From: Hyphomicrobiales bacterium
GTDB lineage: Bacteria; Pseudomonadota; Alphaproteobacteria; Rhizobiales; Rhizobiaceae
DNA: 47,265 nt
NCBI GenBank assembly: GCA_011087605.1
Contig: JAALLE010000022.1
Location: forward strand, 1 to 47,265
Reading direction: 5' to 3'
Shown here: piece after piece, positions 9,687-16,402 of the stretch
How positions within the stretch are numbered: the stretch's first letter is position 1
Layout: every line of letters starts with the position of its first letter
Program-made: the position numbers and the translations under genes
The notes under the pieces: generated by a model
Told to the model about the DNA's origin: nothing
Databases searched by the model: none
Seen by the model: the letters and a program-made list of their open reading frames with translations, nothing else

Positions 9687-10649
9687 CTACCGCTCCTTGG
9701 TGTAAGGAATGCCTCCGGCCTTCGGTGGAATGGCCTTGCCAATAAACCCGGCCAGCAAAATAACCGTCAATATGTAAGGCAATGCCTGCATTAATTGCAC
9801 CGGTACAACGCCAACGATGGGCAACGCGACGCCCTGATAGCGAATTTCAATCGCTCCCAAAAACCCAAACAGCAGACAGGCCCACATGGCCGCGACCGGG
9901 CGCCATTTGGCGAAGATCAAAGCCGCAAGCGCGATAAACCCGCGACCTGCCGTCATGTCTTTGACGAAGCCTGCAGAAACACCAATCGACAAATAGGCCC
10001 CGGCAATACCGCACAGGACACCGCAGCAGATCACCGCCCGATAGCGTGCCCAGGATACAGAAATGCCGGCTGTGTCGACCGCAGCAGGGTTTTCGCCCAC
10101 CGCCCGGAGTCGCAACCCAAAGCGTGTGCGGAACAGCACCCACCAGGTAATCGGCACCATGGCGAAGGCAAAATAGGCAATCAGATTGTGGCCGGAGATC
10201 AATTCACGGTACACCGGACCTAAAACCGGAATGCCATAAAGTGTTTCAGCTAATGGAAGCTCCAACGGATTGAAGCGCCCATCGGGCTGTAATTGCGGGG
10301 TGCGGCCACCCTGGCTGAACCAAGCCTGGCCCAACAGTGCGGAAAGGCCTGCGGCAATAAAATTGATGGCGACGCCAGAGACGATCTGGTTGCCCTTGTT
10401 TGTAATCGAAGCAAATCCGTGAATCAGCGACAGGGCAACCGCCACCATGATGCCAGCCCCGAGCCCGAGCCAGGCAGATCCGGTAACAGCAGCCGCAGCG
10501 GCAGCGGCAAATGCACCCCCCAGCATCTTGCCTTCCAGTCCGATATCAACGATGCCGGAGCGTTCTGAATATAGCCCCGCAAGACAGGCCAGTAGCAGCG
10601 GCACAGCAGAGCGCACGGTCAGGTCCAGTAGTTGAATCAAAGTTTCCAT
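9687..10649 (-). CDS. ABC transporter permease, nucleoside/BmpA type (second permease)
   Basis: This is a 320-residue polytopic membrane protein with multiple hydrophobic helices and the family signature YSERSGIVDIGLEGKMLGGAFAAA near the N-terminus. The segment GLRLRAVGENPAAVDTAGI is the cytoplasmic coupling-loop region of the branched-chain/simple-sugar permease fold. Such permeases work with a second permease, a duplicated ATPase and a BMP-type binding lipoprotein to import nucleosides. The start ATG overlaps the TGA of the upstream permease by one base (TGATG). The substrate is inferred from the cdd-punA-deoC neighbours. Confidence 0.88.
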   Translation of the reverse strand: METLIQLLDLTVRSAVPLLLACLAGLYSERSGIVDIGLEGKMLGGAFAAAAAAAVTGSAWLGLGAGIMVAVALSLIHGFASITNKGNQIVSGVAINFIAAGLSALLGQAWFSQGGRTPQLQPDGRFNPLELPLAETLYGIPVLGPVYRELISGHNLIAYFAFAMVPITWWVLFRTRFGLRLRAVGENPAAVDTAGISVSWARYRAVICCGVLCGIAGAYLSIGVSAGFVKDMTAGRGFIALAALIFAKWRPVAAMWACLLFGFLGAIEIRYQGVALPIVGVVPVQLMQALPYILTVILLAGFIGKAIPPKAGGIPYTKER

Positions 10650-11749
10650 CAGGCTGGTCTTTCCTGTTGGGTGGCGAATATTCGGGCCAGCGCCGGTCGA
10701 AACATGAACTCCATCGCGCCGGCAAACAGAATAACCAGACCTTGAATCATGACGATCATGTCGCGGGTGATATTTGGCATGTCGAAGGCCAGTTCTGCGC
10801 CGCCTTGATACAGAGCGCCAAAAAGGATCGCCGCCGGAATGATGCCTGCGGGATGCGAGCGGCCCATCAGTGCCACCGCGATGCCGACAAATCCTGCACC
10901 TTCCACAAAGTCGAGCTGCAACCGGGCCTGATCCCCCATGACCGGGTTCAGCGCCATCATTCCAGCCAGGGCTCCAGACAACATCATGGTGAGGACGATG
11001 ATCTTTACCTCGGGCATTCCCGCATAGACTGCAGCCCGTGGGCTGACACCCTGGGTTCGCATTTCAAACCCGAATTTTGTCCGCCAGACGATCAGCCAGA
11101 CCATCGCAGACATGATCAGAGCCAGCAGGAAAGAGATATTCAGCGGAGATGCACCCATATCGATGCCAAATGGCGAGAACAACCAGTCGAGTTTAGGTAT
11201 TTGTCCGCCGGCTTCGAAGTCCCTGGTACGAGGACCCAAATTGGCCGACTTTTGCAAAGGCCCCGCAAGCAGATAGACCATCAGCGCCGACGCGATGAAG
11301 TTGAACATGATGGTGGTGATGACAATATGACTACCGCGCTTGGCCTGAAGGAACGCCGGAACAAATGCCCACAGCGCCCCGAACAATGCAGCCCCAATTA
11401 TCGCCAGAGGGAAGGTCACCCACCACGGCAGAACAGTATCCATCGACAGGCAGACCAGACCCACGCCGAGGCCGCCAATATAGGCTTGTCCCTCGCCGCC
11501 AATATTAAACAGGCCAGCATGAAAGGCCACGGCAACGGCCAGGCCGGTAAAGATAAACGTCGTTGCAAAAAACAACGTAAAGCCAAGGTTGTAGCCATTG
11601 CCGAACGCCCCGCGTACCATAAGATAGGCGGCTTCCACAGGGCTTTCGCCGACGAACAGAACAACCAGTCCGGCAATCAAAAACGCAACTGCAACGTTAA
11701 TCAGCGGCATCAGGCCGTAATCGACCCATTTCGGCAACGTCAGGTTCAT
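10649..11749 (-). CDS. ABC transporter permease, nucleoside/BmpA type (first permease)
   Basis: This 366-residue polytopic membrane protein is the larger permease of the pair. It has family features such as FNIGGEGQAYIGG (the conserved Asn-x-Gly-x-Glu-Gly loop), a periplasmic segment, and the coupling region FGFEMRTQGVSPRAAVYAGM. Together with the downstream permease it should form the membrane channel for nucleoside import. The ATP-binding and substrate-binding genes that normally precede it are absent; a cysteine hydrolase gene lies 25 bases upstream instead, so the missing subunits must be encoded elsewhere or the transporter is incomplete. Confidence 0.88.
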   Translation of the reverse strand: MNLTLPKWVDYGLMPLINVAVAFLIAGLVVLFVGESPVEAAYLMVRGAFGNGYNLGFTLFFATTFIFTGLAVAVAFHAGLFNIGGEGQAYIGGLGVGLVCLSMDTVLPWWVTFPLAIIGAALFGALWAFVPAFLQAKRGSHIVITTIMFNFIASALMVYLLAGPLQKSANLGPRTRDFEAGGQIPKLDWLFSPFGIDMGASPLNISFLLALIMSAMVWLIVWRTKFGFEMRTQGVSPRAAVYAGMPEVKIIVLTMMLSGALAGMMALNPVMGDQARLQLDFVEGAGFVGIAVALMGRSHPAGIIPAAILFGALYQGGAELAFDMPNITRDMIVMIQGLVILFAGAMEFMFRPALARIFATQQERPA

Positions 11750-11774
11750 TCACTATCCGAACTGTTTCAAACTT

Positions 11775-12338
11775 CTAGTGAACAACAGCACCTTCCGTGT
11801 CGACCATCAAGTCAGCACTGTTCATCACCTTGGCATATTGACCGTCCAATATCCCCAAGGTCAACGCATGGACCTCATCAGCCGACCATTTTTTGCCATT
11901 AATGTCGGTTTGTCCAAGGCTGACGGTGGCATCTCCAACCAGATAGACCATAAAGCCCAGATTCCCGGCCATGCGAACGGTGCTTTCCACACAGTCCTGA
12001 AGATGAACGCCGCAAACCACCAATTCAGTTGAGCCAATTTCTTCCAACACCTGCATCAAATCGGTGCCAATAAAGGCGTTGTTGGTGCGTTTTTCTACAA
12101 TGGTCTCGTGATCAAGCGGCATTACTTCACGCTTGAAGCCATGGCTCGACTTGTCGGGTGAATAGGGAGATGAAGGATCCATGCTGTCGTGGCGGATATG
12201 AATAATCGGATTGCCCTGATTTCGCCAATGATCCAGCAAGGTTGCCGCCCGATTCAGTGCATCTGGCTGCCCCTGGGATGAAAATCTTTCGTCATCCATG
12301 GCGTCCTGCATATCAATCAGCATCAAGGTGGCGCTCAT
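11775..12338 (-). CDS. Cysteine hydrolase (isochorismatase-like family)
   Basis: The 187-residue product has the isochorismatase/nicotinamidase fold with a recognisable catalytic triad: Asp9 in LIDMQ, Lys83 in VEKRTNNAF and Cys116 in GVHLQDCVEST. The family hydrolyses amide or vinyl-ether bonds in small molecules such as nicotinamide, ureidoacrylate or isochorismate; the substrate here cannot be read from sequence. Its start overlaps the stop of the VOC gene by four bases (ATGA), so the two are probably translated together. The position upstream of nucleoside transport genes makes a role in nucleobase or nicotinamide metabolism possible, but this is only inference. Confidence 0.85.
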   Translation of the reverse strand: MSATLMLIDMQDAMDDERFSSQGQPDALNRAATLLDHWRNQGNPIIHIRHDSMDPSSPYSPDKSSHGFKREVMPLDHETIVEKRTNNAFIGTDLMQVLEEIGSTELVVCGVHLQDCVESTVRMAGNLGFMVYLVGDATVSLGQTDINGKKWSADEVHALTLGILDGQYAKVMNSADLMVDTEGAVVH

Positions 12339-12772
12339 TTGTCTGTTCCTTCAAGTGTAAGCTGACTTGTTTGAGGGTCCATTTTGACAAAGGGATTATG
12401 AGCCACCTCCCACAGATGACCGTCGGGGTCGGCAAAATAACCCGAATAGCCACCCCAGAAAACCTCTTGTGGTTGTTTGGTTGCATCAGCGCCACACGAA
12501 ACGGCAAGGGCAAAAAACCCATCAACGGCCTGTCGATCCGGCAGATTAATCGCCAGCGCCACTCCCCGAAACCCAGAGCCGGTCGGGTCCACACCGGCAT
12601 CTTCAGCAAGCGCATTACGGCCATACAGTCCCAGGATGACACTGTGGCCCTGCAAAAAAGTGACACTTTCCTGGCTTGCCGAACTGTTGGCCCAGCCAAG
12701 TTTTTCGTAAAAACTGGTTGATGTTGTGAGGTCTTCAACTCCCAGAGTCACGATTGAAACATTTGCTGTCAT
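12335..12772 (-). CDS. VOC family (glyoxalase/bleomycin-resistance fold) protein
   Basis: The 145-residue product has two beta-alpha-beta-beta-beta halves. The N-terminal half starts VSIVTLGVEDLTTSTSFYEKLGW, and the second half ends YSGYFADPDGHLWEVAHNP, the classic C-terminal VOC signature with a metal-binding Glu. Members include glyoxalases, dioxygenases and fosfomycin or bleomycin resistance proteins; nothing here fixes the substrate. It sits 9 bases downstream of the SDR gene and overlaps the cysteine hydrolase by four bases. Confidence 0.85.
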   Translation of the reverse strand: MTANVSIVTLGVEDLTTSTSFYEKLGWANSSASQESVTFLQGHSVILGLYGRNALAEDAGVDPTGSGFRGVALAINLPDRQAVDGFFALAVSCGADATKQPQEVFWGGYSGYFADPDGHLWEVAHNPFVKMDPQTSQLTLEGTDK

Positions 12773-12781
12773 GGTTATTCC

Positions 12782-13681
12782 TCACCAGTCATTTTCATCA
12801 AACATGCGTTGCAGCGAAACAGCATAATCGGGCCACTGATATTGCATGCCCAGCAAATTCTTGGAACGCAGATTGCTCACTCTTTTATTATCCCCATAAA
12901 AACTCCGTGCCATCGGGCTCAAGTCGGCGGATTCAAAATCCAATTCCGGAGGTGGAGATGTGCCCAGCAGTTGATGGGCAAAAGTAACAACGTCTTGCGG
13001 TGGAGCGGGCTGGTCATCGGTAATATTGAAAATGCCGGCAACGCTTTTGGAACTTGCCAGATCAACGGCCTGTGCAATATCACCCACGTGAATACGGTTG
13101 AAAACCTGGCCAGACTTTACAAGCCGGCGGGACCGGCCTTGTTTGGCACTTTTTAATGCATTGCGACCAGGGCCGTAAATTCCCGAAAGTCGCAAAATGG
13201 CAAGTGGCAGACTGCGTGACTCGGTCGCATCGGCCCATTCCTTTTCAGCGCGAACCCTTTGCCGCGATCTGGCTGAGGAGGGGGACAAGTCTGCTGTTTC
13301 ATCGATCCACGCACCGTCGTGGTTGCCATAGACCCCAACCGTCGACAGATAGCCGACCCAAGTCAATTTGGGCAGCCGATCAGGCGCGACAAGACCACCA
13401 AGTGCAGCAAGAACCGGATCAACACTTGATTTAGGCTCTTCGGCATTTTCCTGCCGTGGCGGCGCAATGGAAATGACCAGATGGCTGGTCTCGGCAAGCT
13501 TCGAAGTCAATGTCTGATCACACGAATGACCATCGAACAGCAACGGCTCTATACCGGCCTGTCTGAGCAGAGAGAATTTGTCTTGAGAGCGTGTGGTACC
13601 GGTTACAGCAATGCCCTGACTGGCCAGCCGTCGACCAATCTCAAGGCCGGAAAAGCCACAACCGAAGATCAGCACCTTCAT
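12782..13681 (-). CDS. SDR-family NAD(P)-binding epimerase/dehydratase-like protein
   Basis: The predicted 299-residue protein begins MKVLIFGCGFSGLEIGRRL, a Rossmann dinucleotide-binding motif (GxGxxG-like), and has LTWVGYLSTVGVYGNHDG, where the extended-SDR catalytic Ser/Thr and Tyr regions would lie, and LRLSGIYGPGRN, typical of extended SDRs (YeeZ-like). A longer reading from 13714 exists, but the ATG at 13681 overlaps the queG stop in an ATGA arrangement and starts directly at the first strand, so I prefer it. The GST-queG-SDR order is one I recall from rhizobia. The substrate is unknown. Confidence 0.83.
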   Translation of the reverse strand: MKVLIFGCGFSGLEIGRRLASQGIAVTGTTRSQDKFSLLRQAGIEPLLFDGHSCDQTLTSKLAETSHLVISIAPPRQENAEEPKSSVDPVLAALGGLVAPDRLPKLTWVGYLSTVGVYGNHDGAWIDETADLSPSSARSRQRVRAEKEWADATESRSLPLAILRLSGIYGPGRNALKSAKQGRSRRLVKSGQVFNRIHVGDIAQAVDLASSKSVAGIFNITDDQPAPPQDVVTFAHQLLGTSPPPELDFESADLSPMARSFYGDNKRVSNLRSKNLLGMQYQWPDYAVSLQRMFDENDW

Positions 13682-14742
13682 TTGCCTAACCCGCTTAACT
13701 GCTGCATCGCCCATTCGGCTGTCTCACGCACAATATCTGACGAGTTCGCACAATGGGGTTGAACGGCTGCGATTAAATCGGGTGATTGTGAATTGCCTGC
13801 AGCAATCAGACAATTTCGGATAAATCGATCTCGACCGATGCGTTTGACCGGCGACGCGGAATAAACCTGTCTGAATTTTGCATCATTGAAGGACAGTAGG
13901 GTTTGAAGATCACTGGGGCGTTCAATTGGCGGGGCCGCCAGTTTTACCTCTTCGGCTGCTCGCGCGAATTTGTTCCAGGGGCATACCGCCAGGCAATCGT
14001 CGCACCCAAAAATGCGGTTGCCCATGGCCTTTCTGAATTCCTCAGGAATCGTCCCCTTGTGCTCGATCGTCAGATAGGAGATGCAGCGTCGGGCATCCAG
14101 TTTATAGGGAGCCGGAAAAGCGTTGGTGGGGCAGATATCAAGGCAATCAGAACACGAGCCACAATGGTCAATCTCTTCATCATCGCAAGGCAGGTCGAGT
14201 GTTGTGAAGATTGATCCGATGAACAGCCAGGATCCGCTTTGGCGAGATACCAGATTTGTATGTTTGCCCTGCCACCCCAGACCAGCACGCTCGGCCAGCG
14301 GTTTTTCCATAACCGGGGCCGTATCGACAAAAACTTTGATCTGGCATTCAATATTATTTTTGGACGCCAGTGCAGACAGCTTGCTGGCCAGGGTTTTTAG
14401 TCGTCCCTTGATAACATCGTGGTAATCACGATTCCGGGCATAGACAGATATCGTTCCATCGGCGGATTTTTGAAGTTGCTCAAGCGGATCGGTTTCCGGG
14501 CCATAATTCATCGTGAGCATCACGATCGACCTCACCTCTGGCCAGAGTGCCTTGGGATCAGATCGTCGATTAAACGTGTCGCTCATCCAGCCCATGGTAC
14601 CGTGATGTCCGGCCTCGACGAAAGATTTCAGTGCTTCGCTGGTTCTATTTTGGTGGGTTGGGTCGGTTACGCCAAGCGAATCAAACCCCAGCAATTGTGC
14701 TTGCTTTCGCAACTCGCTCACAATTTGGGCTGGCCTGCTCAA
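13678..14742 (-). CDS. queG: Epoxyqueuosine reductase
   Basis: QueG is a cobalamin and [4Fe-4S] enzyme that reduces epoxyqueuosine to queuosine in tRNA, the last step of queuosine biosynthesis in the cytosol. The 354-residue product has two ferredoxin-like clusters, CGSCSDCLDICPTNAF and CDDCLAVCPWNKF, and the upstream cobalamin-binding half with AERAGLGWQGKHTNLV and SRQSGSWLFIGSI. It overlaps the GST gene upstream and the SDR gene downstream by four bases each, so the three appear to be translated as a unit. Confidence 0.95.
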   Translation of the reverse strand: MSRPAQIVSELRKQAQLLGFDSLGVTDPTHQNRTSEALKSFVEAGHHGTMGWMSDTFNRRSDPKALWPEVRSIVMLTMNYGPETDPLEQLQKSADGTISVYARNRDYHDVIKGRLKTLASKLSALASKNNIECQIKVFVDTAPVMEKPLAERAGLGWQGKHTNLVSRQSGSWLFIGSIFTTLDLPCDDEEIDHCGSCSDCLDICPTNAFPAPYKLDARRCISYLTIEHKGTIPEEFRKAMGNRIFGCDDCLAVCPWNKFARAAEEVKLAAPPIERPSDLQTLLSFNDAKFRQVYSASPVKRIGRDRFIRNCLIAAGNSQSPDLIAAVQPHCANSSDIVRETAEWAMQQLSGLGK

Positions 14743-15428
14743 AAGTCCAAATCAACATAGTGAGAGACTGGTGGCATGCCGCGAATGCGGTCTGCCAGCA
14801 GAGGACGGAAGGATGGGCGAGACTTAACCCGTACATACCAGTCCTTGAGATGTTCATCTGTCGACCAGTCGATTTCTCCAAGATAATCGAGCACCGACAG
14901 TGCCGCTGCTGCCGTCATGTCCGCTTGGGTAATGGAATCGCCCGCCAGCCAGTTGCGTGTTGCAGCCAACCAGCCAAGATATTTCAGATGATAGCCAATA
15001 TTGGCACGAACCGCCCGAAGCGCCTGACTGTCCGGTGCGCCACCGCCCGCACTGGAAGGCATGATTCGTTTTGTGACCCGTTCATGCACGGCATAGCGCG
15101 TTACTTCGGATTCCAATTTTGTCAAACACCAATCGATTATGCGCCGCATTTCTGCGCGCCCGATTGGATCTTCGGGAAAAAGTCGCCGCTGGCGTTGCAG
15201 CGCGCCATGGGTTTCATCGAGATATTCGCAAATCACCCACGCGCCGGTAATCGCGACATTATCAACCTGCAGAACCGGTAAGGTTCCGGCCGGATTAAGA
15301 GTGAGAAATTCTTCACGTCTTTCCCATACATGTTCGGTAACCAGTGTAACGTCGATACTGAGTTCGCTCAGCATCAGTCGTACCGCGCGGGATCCGGCAG
15401 ACATGGGATTGTGGAAAAGTGTCAGCAT
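14739..15428 (-). CDS. Glutathione S-transferase family protein
   Basis: The 229-residue protein has an N-terminal thioredoxin-like GST domain (LFHNPMSAGSRAVRLMLSEL, then NPAGTLPVLQVDN with the cis-Pro) and an all-helical C-terminal domain with ITQADMTAAAALSVLDYL, a typical GST N-capping segment. The substrate is not predictable. It is the first gene of the ten-gene reverse-strand run, so the promoter for the whole run probably lies in the 15429-15508 interval shared with the divergent uppP leader. Confidence 0.88.
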   Translation of the reverse strand: MLTLFHNPMSAGSRAVRLMLSELSIDVTLVTEHVWERREEFLTLNPAGTLPVLQVDNVAITGAWVICEYLDETHGALQRQRRLFPEDPIGRAEMRRIIDWCLTKLESEVTRYAVHERVTKRIMPSSAGGGAPDSQALRAVRANIGYHLKYLGWLAATRNWLAGDSITQADMTAAAALSVLDYLGEIDWSTDEHLKDWYVRVKSRPSFRPLLADRIRGMPPVSHYVDLDF

Positions 15429-15508
15429 TGCAAATCCCGATGTTGTGTTCGACTCGTCACGTCACTGTGGAACTGAATTGTGAACCTCTCTATAGGAGGC
15501 GAATAATT
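15429..15508. promoter_or_regulatory. Divergent intergenic region, GST operon / uppP leader
   Basis: This 80-base gap separates the first gene of the reverse-strand run from the uppP leader ORF and must hold at least one promoter, perhaps two. I could not assign convincing -35/-10 boxes. A near-match to an SOS-type direct repeat, GAAC-N8-GAAC (around 15471-15486), has the wrong spacing for the alphaproteobacterial LexA box (N7). A strong Shine-Dalgarno, AGGAGG at 15494-15499, precedes ATG 15509. Confidence 0.4.
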
Positions 15509-15553
15509 ATGCGGCAAGTCATGCGAATCACCACAACCGGAGCCAGTATATGA
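15509..15553 (+). CDS. Short leader ORF coupled to uppP (14 codons)
   Basis: A perfect AGGAGG Shine-Dalgarno (15494-15499) lies 9 bases before ATG 15509. The reading frame encodes MRQVMRITTTGASI and ends at TGA 15551-15553, which overlaps the uppP start codon in an ATGA arrangement. The ribosome-binding site is stronger than the one in front of uppP, so ribosomes finishing this peptide could feed into uppP. There is no sequence family to compare with. It may be a regulatory leader peptide, or a chance frame whose strong Shine-Dalgarno is a standby site. Confidence 0.4.
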   Translation: MRQVMRITTTGASI

Positions 15554-16380
15554 GCATCGAACAAATTCTGGTTCTTGCTATTGTTCAGGGGTTAACTGAA
15601 TTTTTGCCGGTTTCTTCGTCTGGCCATCTTATATTGATTCCAGCCTTCACAGGCTGGAAGGATCAGGGCAGTGCGACAGATATAATGGTGCATGTTGGCT
15701 CACTGTTTGCTGTTCTGGTCTATTTCTGGAGGGATGTTCTGAATCTGGCAGGTGGTCTGGGAGATTTGATGAAAGGGCGGATTACAGCTCAGTCGCGCAT
15801 GGTCACACTGATCGGGATCGCTACCGTTCCTGCACTTCTTTTCGGAGCCGTTCTAAAATTTTCAGGCTTGTCGGATGTGATCCGCAGCGTTGAACTGGTG
15901 GCTTGGGGAGCCATCTTCTTTGGCATTCTCATGTATATTGCTGACAGAATCGGACGCACAACCAAAAAGATGGAAGATATGACCCTGGCACCGGCCATCA
16001 TCATCGGAATATCTCAGGCCATTGCATTAATACCTGGAACCAGCCGATCCGGCATCACGATGACAGCGGCTCGTTTTATGGGATTTGAACGTGGGGAAGC
16101 GGCCCGGTTTTCGTTTCTTCTGGGAATTCCGGCAATTACAGCAGCCGGTATTTTTACCGCACTGGAATCTGCGCAACAGGGCCACAACATGTCAGCAGAT
16201 GCTTATTGGGCCGCTTTCTTGACTTTTTTTGCGGCTCTGGCGGCCATTGCACTGCTGATGGCCTTGGTTCGGCGCACGACATTTCTGGTGTTCGTGATTT
16301 ATCGATGCGCGCTGGGTCTGCTGTTATTGGCCATGTTGTATGATTGGTTTCCCCAATATCTGCCTTCGTTGGCAGTCTAG
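15550..16380 (+). CDS. uppP: Undecaprenyl-diphosphatase
   Basis: UppP (BacA) dephosphorylates undecaprenyl diphosphate at the periplasmic face of the inner membrane, recycling the lipid carrier for peptidoglycan and polysaccharide synthesis, and it can confer bacitracin tolerance. The 276-residue product has the two family motifs, QGLTEFLPVSSSGHLIL near the N-terminus and PGTSRSGITMTAARFMGF in the middle, and about eight hydrophobic helices. GGAG at 15539-15542 is its own Shine-Dalgarno, and the start overlaps the leader ORF. It is convergent with the HyuA-like gene, with only 22 bases between them. Confidence 0.96.
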   Translation: MSIEQILVLAIVQGLTEFLPVSSSGHLILIPAFTGWKDQGSATDIMVHVGSLFAVLVYFWRDVLNLAGGLGDLMKGRITAQSRMVTLIGIATVPALLFGAVLKFSGLSDVIRSVELVAWGAIFFGILMYIADRIGRTTKKMEDMTLAPAIIIGISQAIALIPGTSRSGITMTAARFMGFERGEAARFSFLLGIPAITAAGIFTALESAQQGHNMSADAYWAAFLTFFAALAAIALLMALVRRTTFLVFVIYRCALGLLLLAMLYDWFPQYLPSLAV

Positions 16381-16402
16381 GTCCGATCGGAACACGTGGT
16401 GA

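Noticed and set aside
10511-11902. A 463-codon open frame on the plus strand across the two permease genes
   Set aside because: It is antisense to two clear ABC permeases, its translation is rich in His, Gln, Arg and Cys with no domain, and it crosses gene boundaries; it is a shadow of GC-biased coding on the other strand.
15471-15486. Possible LexA/SOS box (GAAC repeat) between the GST gene and uppP
   Set aside because: The spacing is eight bases where the alphaproteobacterial box requires seven, and neither neighbour is a typical SOS gene.
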